Assembly (NCBI GenBank): GCA_963721335.1
Contig: CAVRIV010000008.1
Location: forward strand, 62,001-126,000
From: CAVXDY01 sp963721335
GTDB taxonomy: Bacteria; Actinomycetota; Thermoleophilia; Miltoncostaeales; Miltoncostaeaceae
Reading direction: 5' to 3'
Length of the DNA: 64,000 bases
Positions 16,883-26,217 of this stretch are shown here, one piece after another; positions within the stretch are counted from its first letter, which is position 1, and each line of letters begins with the position of its first letter. A program made the position numbers and the translations under genes. The notes beneath the pieces are model-generated. The model was not told the origin of the DNA and searched no databases. It saw only the letters and a list, made by a program, of their open reading frames with translations.

Positions 16883-17232
16883 GAGGTCACCGGCGTCACC
16901 GCGCCCTCGGCCGTCTCGCCGGTGCGGATGCGCACGGCCTGCTGGAGGTCGAGCACGAAGATCTTTCCGTCGCCGACCTCGCCGGTGCGGGCGCCCTCGC
17001 GCAGGGCATCGATCGTCGGCTGCACGAACGGCTCCGACACGGCGATCTCGAAGCGCACCTTCTCCGACAAGCCCATCTTCACCGTGGTGCCGCGGTAGGT
17101 CTCGACGCGGTCGAGCTCACCCCCGTGGCCCTGTACGCGGCTGAGCGAATAGCCGCGGATCTCGGCGCGGTAGAGCGCCTCCAGCACCTCGTTCGCCTTC
17201 TCTGGACGAACGATCCCGATCACGAGCTTCAC
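16879..17232 (-). CDS. glnK: PII signal protein (GlnK type) lacking Tyr51
   Basis: A 117-residue PII protein. KLVIGIVRPEKANEVLEAL at the N-terminus and TGEVGDGKIFV (B-loop) are diagnostic. It would bind ATP/ADP and 2-oxoglutarate and block AmtB when nitrogen is plentiful. The T-loop reads YRGTTVKMGLSEKV: the residue matching Tyr51, the uridylylation or adenylylation site, is Val51. Control by covalent modification at that site is therefore not possible, and ligand binding alone must suffice. The GTG start follows a GGGGGG stretch. A TATAGGCT hexamer region about 45 nt upstream may be the operon promoter. The AmtB start overlaps the stop. Confidence 0.92.
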   Translation of the reverse strand: MKLVIGIVRPEKANEVLEALYRAEIRGYSLSRVQGHGGELDRVETYRGTTVKMGLSEKVRFEIAVSEPFVQPTIDALREGARTGEVGDGKIFVLDLQQAVRIRTGETAEGAVTPVTS

Positions 17233-17327
17233 GTTTGCCCCCCAACGATGCGCGGTCTGCCGAAAGCGCGCGCGAGCCTATATCGGTGAGGGCGCCGGGT
17301 CTCTCCCCGCCCGTGGTGAGGGCACGG

Positions 17328-18042
17328 CTAGCGGTGGTGATTCACCAACTCGATGTTGTGTCCGTCCGGATCGAGGACGTAGGCGCCGTAGTAGCCCGGG
17401 TGGTAGATCGGCCGCTCGCCCGGAGCGCCGTTGTCACGGTAACCGGCAGCGATGGCGGCGGCGTGGAAGGCGTTCGACCGCGGCGTCGTCGCCGACCCCG
17501 AACGCCACGTGGACCGGCGCGGTGGGCTCGCCCGCGACCAGGGAGAAGGAGCCGCTGTCGCCGGCGAACTGAGCCCGCTCCGGCGTCTCCGCGCGCAGCC
17601 GGAAGCCGGCGTGCGGGGCGACCGTCGCGTAGAAGGCCGTGCTCGCGGCCACGTCGGCCACCCGGATCCACAGGTGGTCCACGATGCCACCGCGCCGCAG
17701 CGCGCCGTGATGGACCGCCTCGGCGCTGTTGCCATCCGGGTCGAGCAGGAACGCGCCGTAGTAGTCGTCGCGGTACTGCGGGCGCGGCCCCGGCGCCCCG
17801 TCATCGCGGTAGCCGGCTCCCGTGCCCGCCCGCCAGAAGGCGTCCACATGGGTCCGGGACGGCGCCACGAAAGCGATGTGGAGACCCCGTGTCACCGGCT
17901 CGCCCGATGCCGCCGGCGCAAGCGAGAAGTCGTCCCACTCGTCCCGGACCGGCGGCCGGACGTCGAGCGTCCGCAGCACGGTGGCGTAGAAGCGCACCGA
18001 GGCGGTGCGGTCGGAGACCCGCAGCGTGACGTGGTCGAACAC
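17328..18042 (-). CDS. Two-domain VOC (glyoxalase/bleomycin-resistance) protein, frameshifted
   Basis: Two tandem vicinal-oxygen-chelate domains. The first starts MFDHVTLRVSDRTASVRFY and ends near DPDGNSAEAVHH. The second starts GIVDHLWIRVADVAASTAFY and ends DPDGHNIELVNHH. The frame shifts near 17475 inside the second domain (GVGDDAAVE / NAFHAAAIAAG), and the last 48 residues are in another frame. The intact flanks argue for a recent mutation or a sequencing indel. VOC proteins include glyoxalases, dioxygenases and antibiotic-binding proteins; the substrate here cannot be told. It stands alone between glnK and the amphi-Trp gene. Confidence 0.75.
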
Positions 18043-18103
18043 CGACTACCGCCCGGGCTCAGCCCGAGGGCGTCAGGATTGCCGAGGCGATCCCCGGCTC
18101 ACC

Positions 18104-18331
18104 CTACCGGCTCCACTTGAGCTCGATCTCGAACTCCGTCTCGTCGTCGCCGACCTCGATCTCGAGCTCCAGGCGTACCTCGTCGGCGACGTGCACCTTG
18201 ATGTGCTTGCCGCCCCAGTCGAGCTCCACGTCGTTGTGCGACGCCAGCCCGTCGGCGATCGCATGCAGGCGTGCCGCCGCCTCCTCGCGGGAGAGGGTCT
18301 CCGTGCTCTCGATCTTGAGGATGTCTCCCAT
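18104..18331 (-). CDS. Amphi-Trp domain protein
   Basis: A 75-residue acidic protein ending in EFEIELKW, the signature of the amphi-Trp domain family. It has two predicted beta hairpins rich in alternating Glu/Leu/Val and an N-terminal helix (REEAAARLHAIADGL). No signal peptide. GGAGGC lies upstream of the ATG. Function of the family is not established. The gene stands alone between a VOC protein and a lipid kinase gene. Confidence 0.8.
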   Translation of the reverse strand: MGDILKIESTETLSREEAAARLHAIADGLASHNDVELDWGGKHIKVHVADEVRLELEIEVGDDETEFEIELKWSR

Positions 18332-18380
18332 GGCTGCCTCCTGGGGCTACTCGGGGGTGGGTGGACGGGGTGGAGCCTCG

Positions 18381-19659
18381 TCATGCGCCTGGTCGGACCG
18401 TACCGGCGGCGACCCTCAGCGTCGCGCGGATGCCGTCCCACAACCCCTCGGGCAGAGCCGCCGCCGGCGAGGCACCCGGGTGGTGCGGGGCGAGCCGCAC
18501 CCGCAGCACGCCGGGATGGACGGAGAAGCGCAGGGGCGGCTCGAGCGTGAGCGCCTCGCCGTCGACGCCGGCCGGAACCGGCGCCTCGGAGCCCACCTCG
18601 AAGCTCGGCGCCGACCACTGGAGCCAGAGCCCGCGGCGGCCGTCCTGGCCGCGCTCCTCCCGGAGCCCCCATCACCGCGATGCCCAGCAGGCCGTCGTCG
18701 ATCCGCGGCCGCGAGCCGGAGCCGATCGCCCGACCGAGCCGGTAGACGTTGTTCGAGACCAGGATCACCGCGGCCGAGTCGCGTGCGACTCCCTCGGGGC
18801 CGGTCCAGTGCAGCGCCGGCGTGCGCGATTCGCCGGTCCCCACGATGTCGGGCGCGGTGTCGAGGATGGTCCGCAGCTTCGCGTCCCGATAGCCCTCGCG
18901 CTGCACCGCCTCGGCATAGAGCCCGAGCGAGACGTTGTTGACGAACGTGCGCCCGTTCACCTCGGCGAGGTCCACCCGGCGCTCGCCCCCGGCGACGAAC
19001 GCATCCAGGGCGCCGACGACGTCATCGCGGTCGACGCCGAGGTCGAGCGCGAGGTGGTTGCGCGTCCCGGCCGGGATGCAGGCGAACGGCAGGTCGTGCT
19101 CGGCGGCGATCGACGCGATGAGGGCCTGGGTGCCGTCGCCGCCCGCTGCGGCGAGCGCGTCCGCGCCGTCGGCCACCGCGGCACGCACCAGCTGAGCCAG
19201 GTCGTCGCCCGGCGTGAGCTCGATGGGCTCGATCCCGCGGGCGCGCGCCTCGGCGGCGAGATCGGCCTTGAGCGCCTTCCCGCCCCCGGACCGGGGATTC
19301 CAGATCACCACCGGGTGCTTCGGTCGCTCCGCCGGCGACAGTCGGGTCCGGACGGCGAAGACGCGCCGGGCCAATGCCAGACCCGCCACCAGGAAGCCGA
19401 TGGCCAGCAGGGACTCGAGGATGAGACCGCTCACGAACGTGAGCACGATGGCGGCCACGAGGAGCGCCGCGCCCGCCGACAGGAACGCGATCCGCCCCGC
19501 GCCCCGGCGCCGGATCCCCTCCCACGCGGCCATGATCGCCACGACGAGGATCGCCGCGATGATCAGGCCGCGCGGGAAGGACCGCACGGAGCTCACCACC
19601 AGGACGACCCCGCACGCGGCGAACAGGGCGAGGACGGCGATCGCCGAGAGGCGCCTCAT
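18381..19659 (-). CDS. Diacylglycerol/lipid kinase family protein with N-terminal membrane domain, frameshifted
   Basis: The N-terminal 100 residues hold about four membrane helices. A DAGK-type catalytic domain follows: VIWNPRSGGGKA, then the nucleotide-binding AAGGDGTQALIAS and IPAGTRNHLALDLG. The frame breaks near 18665 after GIAVMG and resumes in another frame (VGSEAPVPAGVDGEA, LEPPLRFSV), reaching a TGA at 18381. The C-terminal part matches the expected beta-sandwich of lipid kinases, so this is one gene with an indel. The substrate could be diacylglycerol or another lipid. The ATG at 19659 is 6 nt after TAGGCT, suggesting a leaderless mRNA. Confidence 0.8.
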
Positions 19660-19665
19660 GTCGAG

Positions 19666-19671
19666 AGCCTA
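19666..19671 (-). promoter_or_regulatory. Predicted -10 element (TAGGCT) of the lipid kinase gene
   Basis: On the minus strand TAGGCT is followed by 6 nt and the ATG at 19659, the leaderless promoter layout seen repeatedly in this window. Confidence 0.55.
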
Positions 19672-19710
19672 GCCCTGACGGAAGAGTCGGCCATCAGCAC
19701 CATCCCCGGC

Positions 19711-22265
19711 TCACTCGTGGTGGAGGGCCTCCAGGGGGTTGAGCCGCGCCGCCCGGCGGGCCGGCAGCGCCGCCGCCAGGATCCCGGCCAGGATCGCCAG
19801 CACGAGGAAGACGACCAGGGTGACGATCGGGAGCGAGAACTCGATCCCCTGGTCCTCGAGGCCGCGCGAGAGCACCCACGCGAACAGGACCCCGATCAGG
19901 ATGCCGAGCACCCCGCCGATGACCGCCGTGATGATGCTCTCGTAGCGCACGATGCTGCGCATCTGGCGTTGCGTGGTCCCGATCGCCCTCAGCATCCCGA
20001 TCTCCCGCGTGCGCTCGTAGATCGACAGCACCAGGGCGTTCACGATGCCGAAGAGCGAGATGATCAGGCTGATGGCGAGCAGCGCGTAGAGGAGCGCCAG
20101 GAGCTGGTCGATCTGGCTCTCGAAGTCCTCCTTGAACTCGGCGTTGGACTGCACGTTGACGATGGGGAACTGCTGCTCCATCACGTCGGCGACCTGGGCC
20201 TGCACCGCGTCCGCGTCGGCGCCCGGCGCGAACTTGACCACCCCCACCGAGGGGTCGGGCGGGATGTCGAGCCCGTTGGCGGCCGCGTTGGAGACCGTGA
20301 TGCCGGTGAACAGGACCGGGTCGCGGTACTCGCCGAGGACCGTGAAGGAGCCCTGGTTGCCGCGGTTGGTCGTGACCGTGAACTCGTCGCCCGTCCGCAG
20401 GCCGGACGACTTCGCCAGGTTGGTCTCGATGAGCGCCCCGTCCGTGCCGAGGTCGGCGAACAGCGCGTTCGAGCCGTCGCCCTGCCAGTCGAAGTCGAAG
20501 ACCTCCTGGGCGGTCGCGGGCTCGATCGTGTTGAGGAACTGGCTGCCGCCGGGGTCGGTGCGGACCTCCGGGAAGCGCAGGAGCTGGACCACGGCCACCC
20601 CCGGCACGTCGCGGATCACGTCGCCGCTGGCCGCGGGGAAGGTGTCGAAGTTGTCGGTCTGCAGGATCAGGTCGCCCTGGATCACGCGGTCGATCGCGCC
20701 GGTGAACGACTCCTTCAGCCCGGCGGCGAAGATGGCCACGAAGGTGACGAGGCCCGACGCCGATCATCAGCGCGGCGGCCGTGGCCGCGGTGCGAGCCGG
20801 GTTCCGGGTGGCGTTGGCGCGCGCGAGGTGGCCGGTGGTGCCGGCGACGGCCTCGATGGGCGCGCCGATCACCCGGGCGAGCGGCCGGATGATGAAGCGC
20901 GAGAGCATCCCCACGCCGATGAAGACGAGGATCGCCCCGAGGGCCAGCACCTGGAGGGCCTGGGTGGCGCCGAGGTCCGCCGGACAGGCCGTAGACGAAG
21001 AGCAGGATGCCGCCCACCAGGAACACGCCGGCCAGGTAGGGGGAGATCTTGCTGAAGCGCCCCGGCGGCAGGGTGGCCCCCTCCTGCACGGCCGCGATGG
21101 GCGGGACCCGGGTGGCTCTCAGCGCGGGCCCCACGGCCGCGACGACGGTCACGACGACGCCCACCAGGAGCGCGACGATCACCGTCCGGGGCTTGATCTC
21201 GATGCTCGCCGCGGGCAGCCCGAAGCCGATGGCGTCGAAGAGCGCCTGGATGCCGACGGCGATCCCGATGCCCGCGACGAGGCCGATGATCGATGCCAGG
21301 ACGCCCACGACGAGCGCCTCGCCCACCACGTTGCGCAGCGTCTGCCCGCGCGTGGCGCCCAGCGCGCGCACCATCCCGAACTCCCTGACGCGCTGGGCCA
21401 CGGTGATGGAGAAGGTGTTGAAGATGATGAACGCGCCCACGAACAGCGCGACGCCCGCGAAGGTGAGCAGGGCCGGGGTGAGGAAGCCCGAGATGTCTCC
21501 GGCGACCTCCTCGCTCTGGGACTCGGCGTTCTCCTGGGCGGTCTCGACCTCGGCCGTGTCGGGGAGGGCCGCGCGGATCCGGTCGGCCAGCTGAACCGGG
21601 GAGACCCCATCCTCCGCCGAGGCGAAGACGAGCGAGGTCTGGCCCTCGCGGTCGAACCACCGCTGGGCGTCCTCGAACGTGGTGAGCACGACGGTGGCGC
21701 CGCCGATCGACTCCACGTCGCCGTAGCGGAAGACGCCCACCAGCTCGACCGGCTGCGTTCCCGTCTTGGTCGCGAGCCCCACGTCGGGCTGGCCGACGCT
21801 CAGATCCTCCTGGTCGGCGGTGTTCTTGATGACCGCGACCTCGCCCGGGCTCTCGGGCAGGCGTCCCTCGATCGCCACGTTGGGGTTGATCGACTCGTCG
21901 ACGTTCGAGAACACGAGCGCCGGAGCGCCCTGCGACTCGATGATGTCGCCGTCGACGACGAGCTGGCCGATCGCCTGGATCTGACCCTCGGCGTGCTCGA
22001 CGCCGTCGACCCGGGCCACCTGCTGGATCGTCGACTCCGGGAGGGGCGGGAGCTGGTCCTCGAAGCTGTCGAAGGTCGTCTGGCGCGACACGACCGCGTC
22101 GATCTTCGAGTTCCCGGTCTCGAAGATGTCGTCGAAGGCCGCGTTGATCTGGTCGGTGAGGATGAAGGTGCCCGACACCATGGCCACCCCGAGCACGATG
22201 GCCACGGACGTGAGCACGGTGCGCAGCTTGCGGGCGAGCAGCCCGCGGACGATGAGACGCAGCAA
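19711..22265 (-). CDS. MacB/FtsX-type ABC transporter permease (two frameshifts)
   Basis: A large permease of about 850 residues when its three frame segments are joined. The N-terminus (LLARKLRTVLTSVAIVLGV) and periplasmic domain are followed by FtsX-domain helices (ITVAQRVREFGMVRALG). A second half repeats the pattern (YERTREIGMLRAIG), as in DUF214-type permeases with duplicated FtsX domains. Frames change near 20985 and near 20760; coding signal is continuous across both, so indels are likely. It pairs with the ATPase gene immediately upstream, 4 bp apart. Such exporters move lipoproteins, peptides or drugs across the membrane; the cargo is not evident. Confidence 0.82.
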
Positions 22266-22269
22266 ACGC

Positions 22270-23028
22270 CTACTCCAGCGACTTGACGACGTCGTAGATG
22301 TCGTCGGCCTCGAGGTGGCCGCGGTCCTCCACGATCAGCCCGTCCCTCAGGAAGACCACGCGGTCCGCGGCCGCGGCCGCGCGCCCGTCGTGGGTCACCA
22401 TCACGATGGTCTGCCCGTACTCGTCCACCGAGCGCCGCAGGAGCGCCAGCATCTCGGCGGACGTGGACGAGTCGAGGTTGCCGGTGGGCTCGTCCGCGAA
22501 CAGGACGGCGGGCCGGGAGATGAGCCCGCGGGCCAGGGCCACGCGCTGCTGCTGGCCCCCGGAGAGCTCCGAGGGGCGGTGCTTGCGCCGGTCGCCGAGG
22601 CCCACGGCGCCGACCAGCGCCTTCTCCCACTCCGGGTCCACCTTGCGCCCCGCGATGGCCATCGGCAGCTCGAGGTTCTCCTCGGCGGTGAGCATGGGGA
22701 GGAGGTTGAAGAACTGGAAGACGAAGCCGACCTTCTCCCGGCGCAGGAGCGTGAGCGGCTTGTCCTTGAGCTTCGTGATGTCGGTGCCGTCGATGAAGAC
22801 GCTCCCCGACGTCGGCTTGTCGAGGCCGGCGAGGATGTTCATGAGCGTCGACTTGCCGGACCCGGACGGGCCCATCACGGCGGCGAACTGGCCCGTGGGA
22901 AAGTCGACCGAGATGCCGCACAGCGCGTCCACGGCCGCGTCGCCCGACCCGTAGCGCTTGGTGACGCCCTGAGCCGAGACGGCCACGTCGGCCCCCGGCA
23001 CCGGCCGCGGGATGCTCTCCTCCGCCAT
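22270..23028 (-). CDS. ABC transporter ATP-binding protein (LolD/MacB family)
   Basis: A 252-residue ATPase with Walker A MGPSGSGKST, a Q-loop near FQFFNLLPMLTAEENLELP, signature LSGGQQQRVALARG, Walker B AVLFADEPTGNLD and H-loop MVTHD. It is the motor of the MacB-like exporter whose permease lies 4 bp downstream. The ATG at 23028 was chosen because it follows GGAGGGG and gives the normal family length; the open frame extends much further upstream but without coding features. The NLDSSTSAEM stretch is typical of the MacB/LolD subfamily. Confidence 0.92.
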   Translation of the reverse strand: MAEESIPRPVPGADVAVSAQGVTKRYGSGDAAVDALCGISVDFPTGQFAAVMGPSGSGKSTLMNILAGLDKPTSGSVFIDGTDITKLKDKPLTLLRREKVGFVFQFFNLLPMLTAEENLELPMAIAGRKVDPEWEKALVGAVGLGDRRKHRPSELSGGQQQRVALARGLISRPAVLFADEPTGNLDSSTSAEMLALLRRSVDEYGQTIVMVTHDGRAAAAADRVVFLRDGLIVEDRGHLEADDIYDVVKSLE

Positions 23029-23099
23029 CCGTCGTCCCCTCCCGTCGAATTCCGGCCCGCGCGAGGCTACCGGAGTCCTACCCCGGGGGGGGCCCTCGG

Positions 23100-23570
23100 C
23101 TACGCCAGCTGAGGCCCGACCACCTCGAATCCGAACCGCTTGGCGACCGCCATCGCCGCCTCGGGGTCGTACCCCTCCTGGGGCGGCGCCGCCGTCTCCC
23201 CGTGGGCCGGCACGCCGCCCTCGAACATCCGCTCGAAGCCCCCGGGCGTCATCAGGACGAGCGCCCGCGCGCGCTCGGACTCCACCCGGAAGGCGTGCGG
23301 CACGCCACGAGGGCCCCACACCCAGGCGCCGGGGCCCGCGACGAAGTCGTGGTCGCCCTGACGGAAGCGGATCCGGCCCTCCAGGACGTAGAAGGCCTCG
23401 TCCTCGCGGCTGTGGACGTGGAGGGGCGGCCCGAAACCCTCGTAGAAGCTCGCCTCGACCAGACCGAGGGCGCCTCCGGTGTCCTCGGCTCGCGCCCTGA
23501 TCGTCATCAGGCTGCCCTGCCACCAGTACGCGTCGTGCTGAGCGGAGATGCTCGAAGCGGCGCTGCTCAT
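23100..23570 (-). CDS. Cupin-domain protein divergent from a TetR regulator
   Basis: A 156-residue single-domain cupin. Motif 1 reads PPLHVHSREDEAFYVLEGRIRF and motif 2 GPGAWVWGPRGVPHAF, with the usual His/Glu metal ligands. The tail contains FERMFEGG. The ATG at 23570 has GAGAGG upstream; an open extension to 23642 would run across the operator-like palindrome and is unlikely. It shares an 80-bp divergent promoter region with a TetR-family gene and is its most likely target. The substrate is unknown. Confidence 0.83.
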   Translation of the reverse strand: MSSAASSISAQHDAYWWQGSLMTIRARAEDTGGALGLVEASFYEGFGPPLHVHSREDEAFYVLEGRIRFRQGDHDFVAGPGAWVWGPRGVPHAFRVESERARALVLMTPGGFERMFEGGVPAHGETAAPPQEGYDPEAAMAVAKRFGFEVVGPQLA

Positions 23571-23615
23571 CGGTCTGCCTCTCGTTGTCCGGCGGTCTCG
23601 GCTCAGAGCGCCTAG

Positions 23616-23633
23616 ATGGGACGTGCGTCCCAT
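23616..23633. promoter_or_regulatory. Operator-like palindrome between the cupin and tetR genes
   Basis: ATGGGACGTGCGTCCCAT: 8-bp perfect arms around a 2-bp centre. It lies in the 80-bp divergent region. A second, weaker repeat with ATGGG and CCCAT arms lies at 23651-23669, over the tetR start. Palindromes of this kind are usual TetR-family operators, so autoregulation and control of the cupin gene are expected. Confidence 0.7.
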
Positions 23634-23650
23634 GATACTCAAGTACCATC

Positions 23651-24268
23651 ATGGGCATGTCAATCCCATATGAGCTGACCGGGCGCCGCGCACACAAGGC
23701 CCGCACGCGCCGGGCCCTGGTCAACGCCGCCCGCCACCTCGTGGCCGGGGGCCTCACGCCGACGGTCGAGCAGGCGGCCGCCGCGGCGTCCATCTCGCGC
23801 ACGACGGCCTACCGCTACTTCCCCAACCAGCGCGCGCTGCTGGTGGCGGCGCACCCCGAGATCGAGGCGCCGTCGCTGCTCGGCGAGAGCGCGCCCGAGG
23901 ATGCCGAGGAGCGGCTCGAGCTCGTGGTCGAGGCGCTGACCCGACTGGTGGTCGAGACCGAGCCGGAGCTCCGCACGCAGCTGCGGCTGTCGCTCGAGCC
24001 CGGCGCCGAGGATCGCGAGAAGCTCCTCCTGCGCCAGGGACGGGCGATCGGCTGGCTCGAGGAGGCCCTGGCCCCCCTTCGCGACCGGCTGCCCGCGGGC
24101 GACCTCCGGCGCCTGGTGCACGCGATCCGATCCGCCTGCGGGATCGAGGCGCTGGTCTGGCTGACCGACGTCGCCGGCCTTTCGCGCGAGGAGGCCGTCG
24201 AGGTCATGCGCTGGTCGGCCCGCGCGCTGTACCGGACCGCGATCTCCGAGTCGGCCGGCGCCGCGTAG
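23651..24268 (+). CDS. TetR family transcriptional regulator
   Basis: A 205-residue regulator. The N-terminal helix-turn-helix is at about residues 20-62 (LVNAARHLVAGGLTPTVEQAAAAASISRTTAYRYF, cited in parts: TVEQAAAAA and SRTTAYRYF). The C-terminal helical domain would bind a small ligand that is not predictable. A second ATG at 23657 lies 7 nt after TACCAT and may be the real leaderless start. The gene diverges from a cupin gene, with a palindromic operator between them. It most likely represses both directions. Confidence 0.88.
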   Translation: MGMSIPYELTGRRAHKARTRRALVNAARHLVAGGLTPTVEQAAAAASISRTTAYRYFPNQRALLVAAHPEIEAPSLLGESAPEDAEERLELVVEALTRLVVETEPELRTQLRLSLEPGAEDREKLLLRQGRAIGWLEEALAPLRDRLPAGDLRRLVHAIRSACGIEALVWLTDVAGLSREEAVEVMRWSARALYRTAISESAGAA

Positions 24269-24287
24269 ACCCACGATGCCGGGGCCT

Positions 24288-25589
24288 CTAGGGGAGGATC
24301 GCCCGTCGGGTCGAGGCCACGAACCGCAGCTTCGCGCCAGGGGTCGCAGGCTGGCGCGCGACCCAGGCGGCGGTGATCGTGCCGCCCGTGCCGATGCCCA
24401 CGGACGGGAAGAGGCGCGGCCCCGATCCGGTGGAGACGCGCTCCACCGGCCCGAGCGGGCCGCCCCGCGGGACCCGGCGGGCGCGGATCTGCGATCCCCC
24501 GGTGAGCGGGTGCGTCCAGACCACCAGCGCGTCGCCCGACCGTGCCATGACCAGCTTCGGGGGCCCGACGTTGCCCGTCGCGCGGGCGATCGCGCTCACC
24601 CGCCAGGGCCGGGCGGGGTTGCCGCGCCAGGCCACCTTCAGCGCCAGCGGGGCGGGTGACTCGCGCCACGCGACGGCCACGGCGTCGCCGAGGGGCGCCA
24701 TCGCCAGGGCCACTCGTGCGCCGGGGGGGAGGGGCGCCGCGGGGGCGACGGCCTCGGCGGGCGACCACGACCCCGCGCGGGTGCGCAGCGCCACCATCGG
24801 GGCGCGCTCGAACCACGACACGGCGGCGTCGCCGAGCTCGCCGATGGCAACCGCGACGCCTCGCGCCGGGCCCGGGCCGGAGACGCGGATCGCGGGCTGC
24901 CACGCCGTGGCGGGATCGCGCCAGGCCGCCCACACCGCCCTGTCCGGGCCGATCCAGGCGGCCACGGCCCGGCCGTCGGGCGCCACGGCGAGGGCCGGCT
25001 CGGTCGATCCCAGCGGACCCAGCACCAGCGGCGCCGAGACCGCGACCGAGCCGGCGGGCCGCTCCGCCACCTGCACCGTCCGCAGGAAAGAGGTCGCGGG
25101 GAAGTCGCGCTCCGTGAAGAGCAGGATCGCGGTGCCGGACCGGTCGACCCCGACCGACAGGCTCTCCGCGATGCCGGCGCCCGGCACCGTTGCGACGGCC
25201 GCCGCGGGTCCGGAGGGGGGCACGATCGCGAGCCAGGGCCGCCGGTCGCGGAGCCAGGCCGCCGTGCCCGACCCGTCGGCGGCCAGCGACACCACGGGGC
25301 CCTGGGTGAGGCCGTCGAGGCGATCGAGCTCGAGCGGCGCCTGGAATCGCCCGGCCGGGCGCGCGCGCCGGGCGACCTCGACCGCGTTGCTCAGCCCCAG
25401 CTCGCCCAGGGCCCGCAGCCATGTCACCGCGACCGCTCCGGTGCGGGCCACGGCCACCTGCGGCCCCGGCGTGAGCGGGCCGGCCCGCGAGGAGAGCGCC
25501 ACCGGCGGCTGCCAGGGCGTGGCCGCGGCCGCGCCGCCCGGCACAGCCGCCGCGACGGCCAGCGTCACGATCACCACCCGGCGCGTCAT
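24288..25589 (-). CDS. Secreted propeller-like protein of unknown function
   Basis: A 433-residue protein with a cleavable signal peptide (MTRRVVIVTLAVAAAVPGG, then AAA). The mature part has repeated blades of the form GxAVAAWIG / DAAVSWFERA / DALVVWTHPL, about 45-60 residues apart, resembling a beta-propeller. It is paralogous in style to the frameshifted secreted protein at 12797-14786 but lacks the INQRISQAA repeats. It converges with tetR, only 20 bp away. The ATG at 25589 follows TAGGCT by 7 nt. No catalytic motif is recognised. Confidence 0.75.
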   Translation of the reverse strand: MTRRVVIVTLAVAAAVPGGAAAATPWQPPVALSSRAGPLTPGPQVAVARTGAVAVTWLRALGELGLSNAVEVARRARPAGRFQAPLELDRLDGLTQGPVVSLAADGSGTAAWLRDRRPWLAIVPPSGPAAAVATVPGAGIAESLSVGVDRSGTAILLFTERDFPATSFLRTVQVAERPAGSVAVSAPLVLGPLGSTEPALAVAPDGRAVAAWIGPDRAVWAAWRDPATAWQPAIRVSGPGPARGVAVAIGELGDAAVSWFERAPMVALRTRAGSWSPAEAVAPAAPLPPGARVALAMAPLGDAVAVAWRESPAPLALKVAWRGNPARPWRVSAIARATGNVGPPKLVMARSGDALVVWTHPLTGGSQIRARRVPRGGPLGPVERVSTGSGPRLFPSVGIGTGGTITAAWVARQPATPGAKLRFVASTRRAILP

Positions 25590-25596
25590 CGCGTGG

Positions 25597-25602
25597 AGCC
25601 TA
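25597..25602 (-). promoter_or_regulatory. Predicted -10 element (TAGGCT) of the secreted propeller gene
   Basis: On the minus strand TAGGCT is followed by 7 nt and the ATG at 25589. No Shine-Dalgarno is visible, which fits leaderless transcription. Confidence 0.5.
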
Positions 25603-25663
25603 GGCCCCCGCGAGGTGCTCGTCACCCCGGATGGGAGGTGCCCCAGCTGAAGTTCGTACCGGC

Positions 25664-26125
25664 CTAGAGCGTGACCTCGGCGCGGTCGTCGGGACTGCTG
25701 TCTGGATCGAGGACCCAGTGCTGGGACACCGTCGCCCGGTACAGCCGATAGGGCGCCGGAGCGACCATGTCCGCCAACGCCCAGCGGCGGCTCAGGCCCT
25801 GTGCCTGGCCGGCCGTGTCGAAGAAGGCGACGTCGCGTTCGAGGTCGGCGCCGGACAGTTCCTCGGCGCGAGCCGACATGTACACCGCCCGCGCGCTGCC
25901 CACCGCGACCTGGGAGTTGAAGATGACGATGCTCACCCCCGGGCGCGCCCTGACGTTCCGGGAGTGCCTGCGCTCGGGCGACGAGACCCAGATGAACCGC
26001 CGGTGGTCGGACTGCGCGTACCACACCGGCGTCACCCACGGCACGCCGGCCTCGTCGGCGGTGCCGAGCACCATGTAGCGGTTCGACTCGATGACGTCCC
26101 TCGCCATATCGCTGAAGTCAGGCAT
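25664..26125 (-). CDS. Pyridoxamine 5'-phosphate oxidase family protein (FMN/F420-binding split barrel)
   Basis: A 153-residue split-barrel protein. MVLGTADEAGVPWVTPVWY and RFIWVSSPERRHSRNVRARP are the typical flavin-binding strands of the PNPOx-like superfamily. The C-terminal part (YRLYRATVSQHWVLDP) is also common in these proteins. They use FMN or F420 to reduce or bind varied small molecules; real pyridoxamine oxidase activity is unlikely at this length. GAAGGAG lies at good distance before the ATG. It diverges from the transporter operon at 26218. Confidence 0.83.
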   Translation of the reverse strand: MPDFSDMARDVIESNRYMVLGTADEAGVPWVTPVWYAQSDHRRFIWVSSPERRHSRNVRARPGVSIVIFNSQVAVGSARAVYMSARAEELSGADLERDVAFFDTAGQAQGLSRRWALADMVAPAPYRLYRATVSQHWVLDPDSSPDDRAEVTL

Positions 26126-26205
26126 GTCTTCTCCTTCGCCGCGAGGACGCGTCGGTCACGAGCTGACCCCCGGCCAGGGGGCGAGCCTCCGGCCCCGGTG
26201 CTCCC

Positions 26206-26211
26206 TAGGCT
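26206..26211 (+). promoter_or_regulatory. Predicted -10 element (TAGGCT) of the APC-UspA/TrkA operon
   Basis: TAGGCT, 6 nt, then GTG at 26218. This suggests that the whole operon starts with a leaderless transcript. Confidence 0.55.
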
Positions 26212-26217
26212 ACCCGC

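Noticed and set aside
15545..17098. A 517-codon plus-strand frame antisense to amtB and glnK
   Set aside because: Composition is His/Gln/Arg/Glu-rich and without domain signals; the minus-strand genes are clearly real.
18361..20892. An 843-codon plus-strand frame antisense to the lipid kinase and ABC permease genes
   Set aside because: Shadow of genuine minus-strand genes; no motif and biased composition.
25664..26125. Calling the split-barrel protein pyridoxamine 5'-phosphate oxidase (PdxH)
   Set aside because: It is too short and lacks the PdxH C-terminal motif; only superfamily membership is supported.
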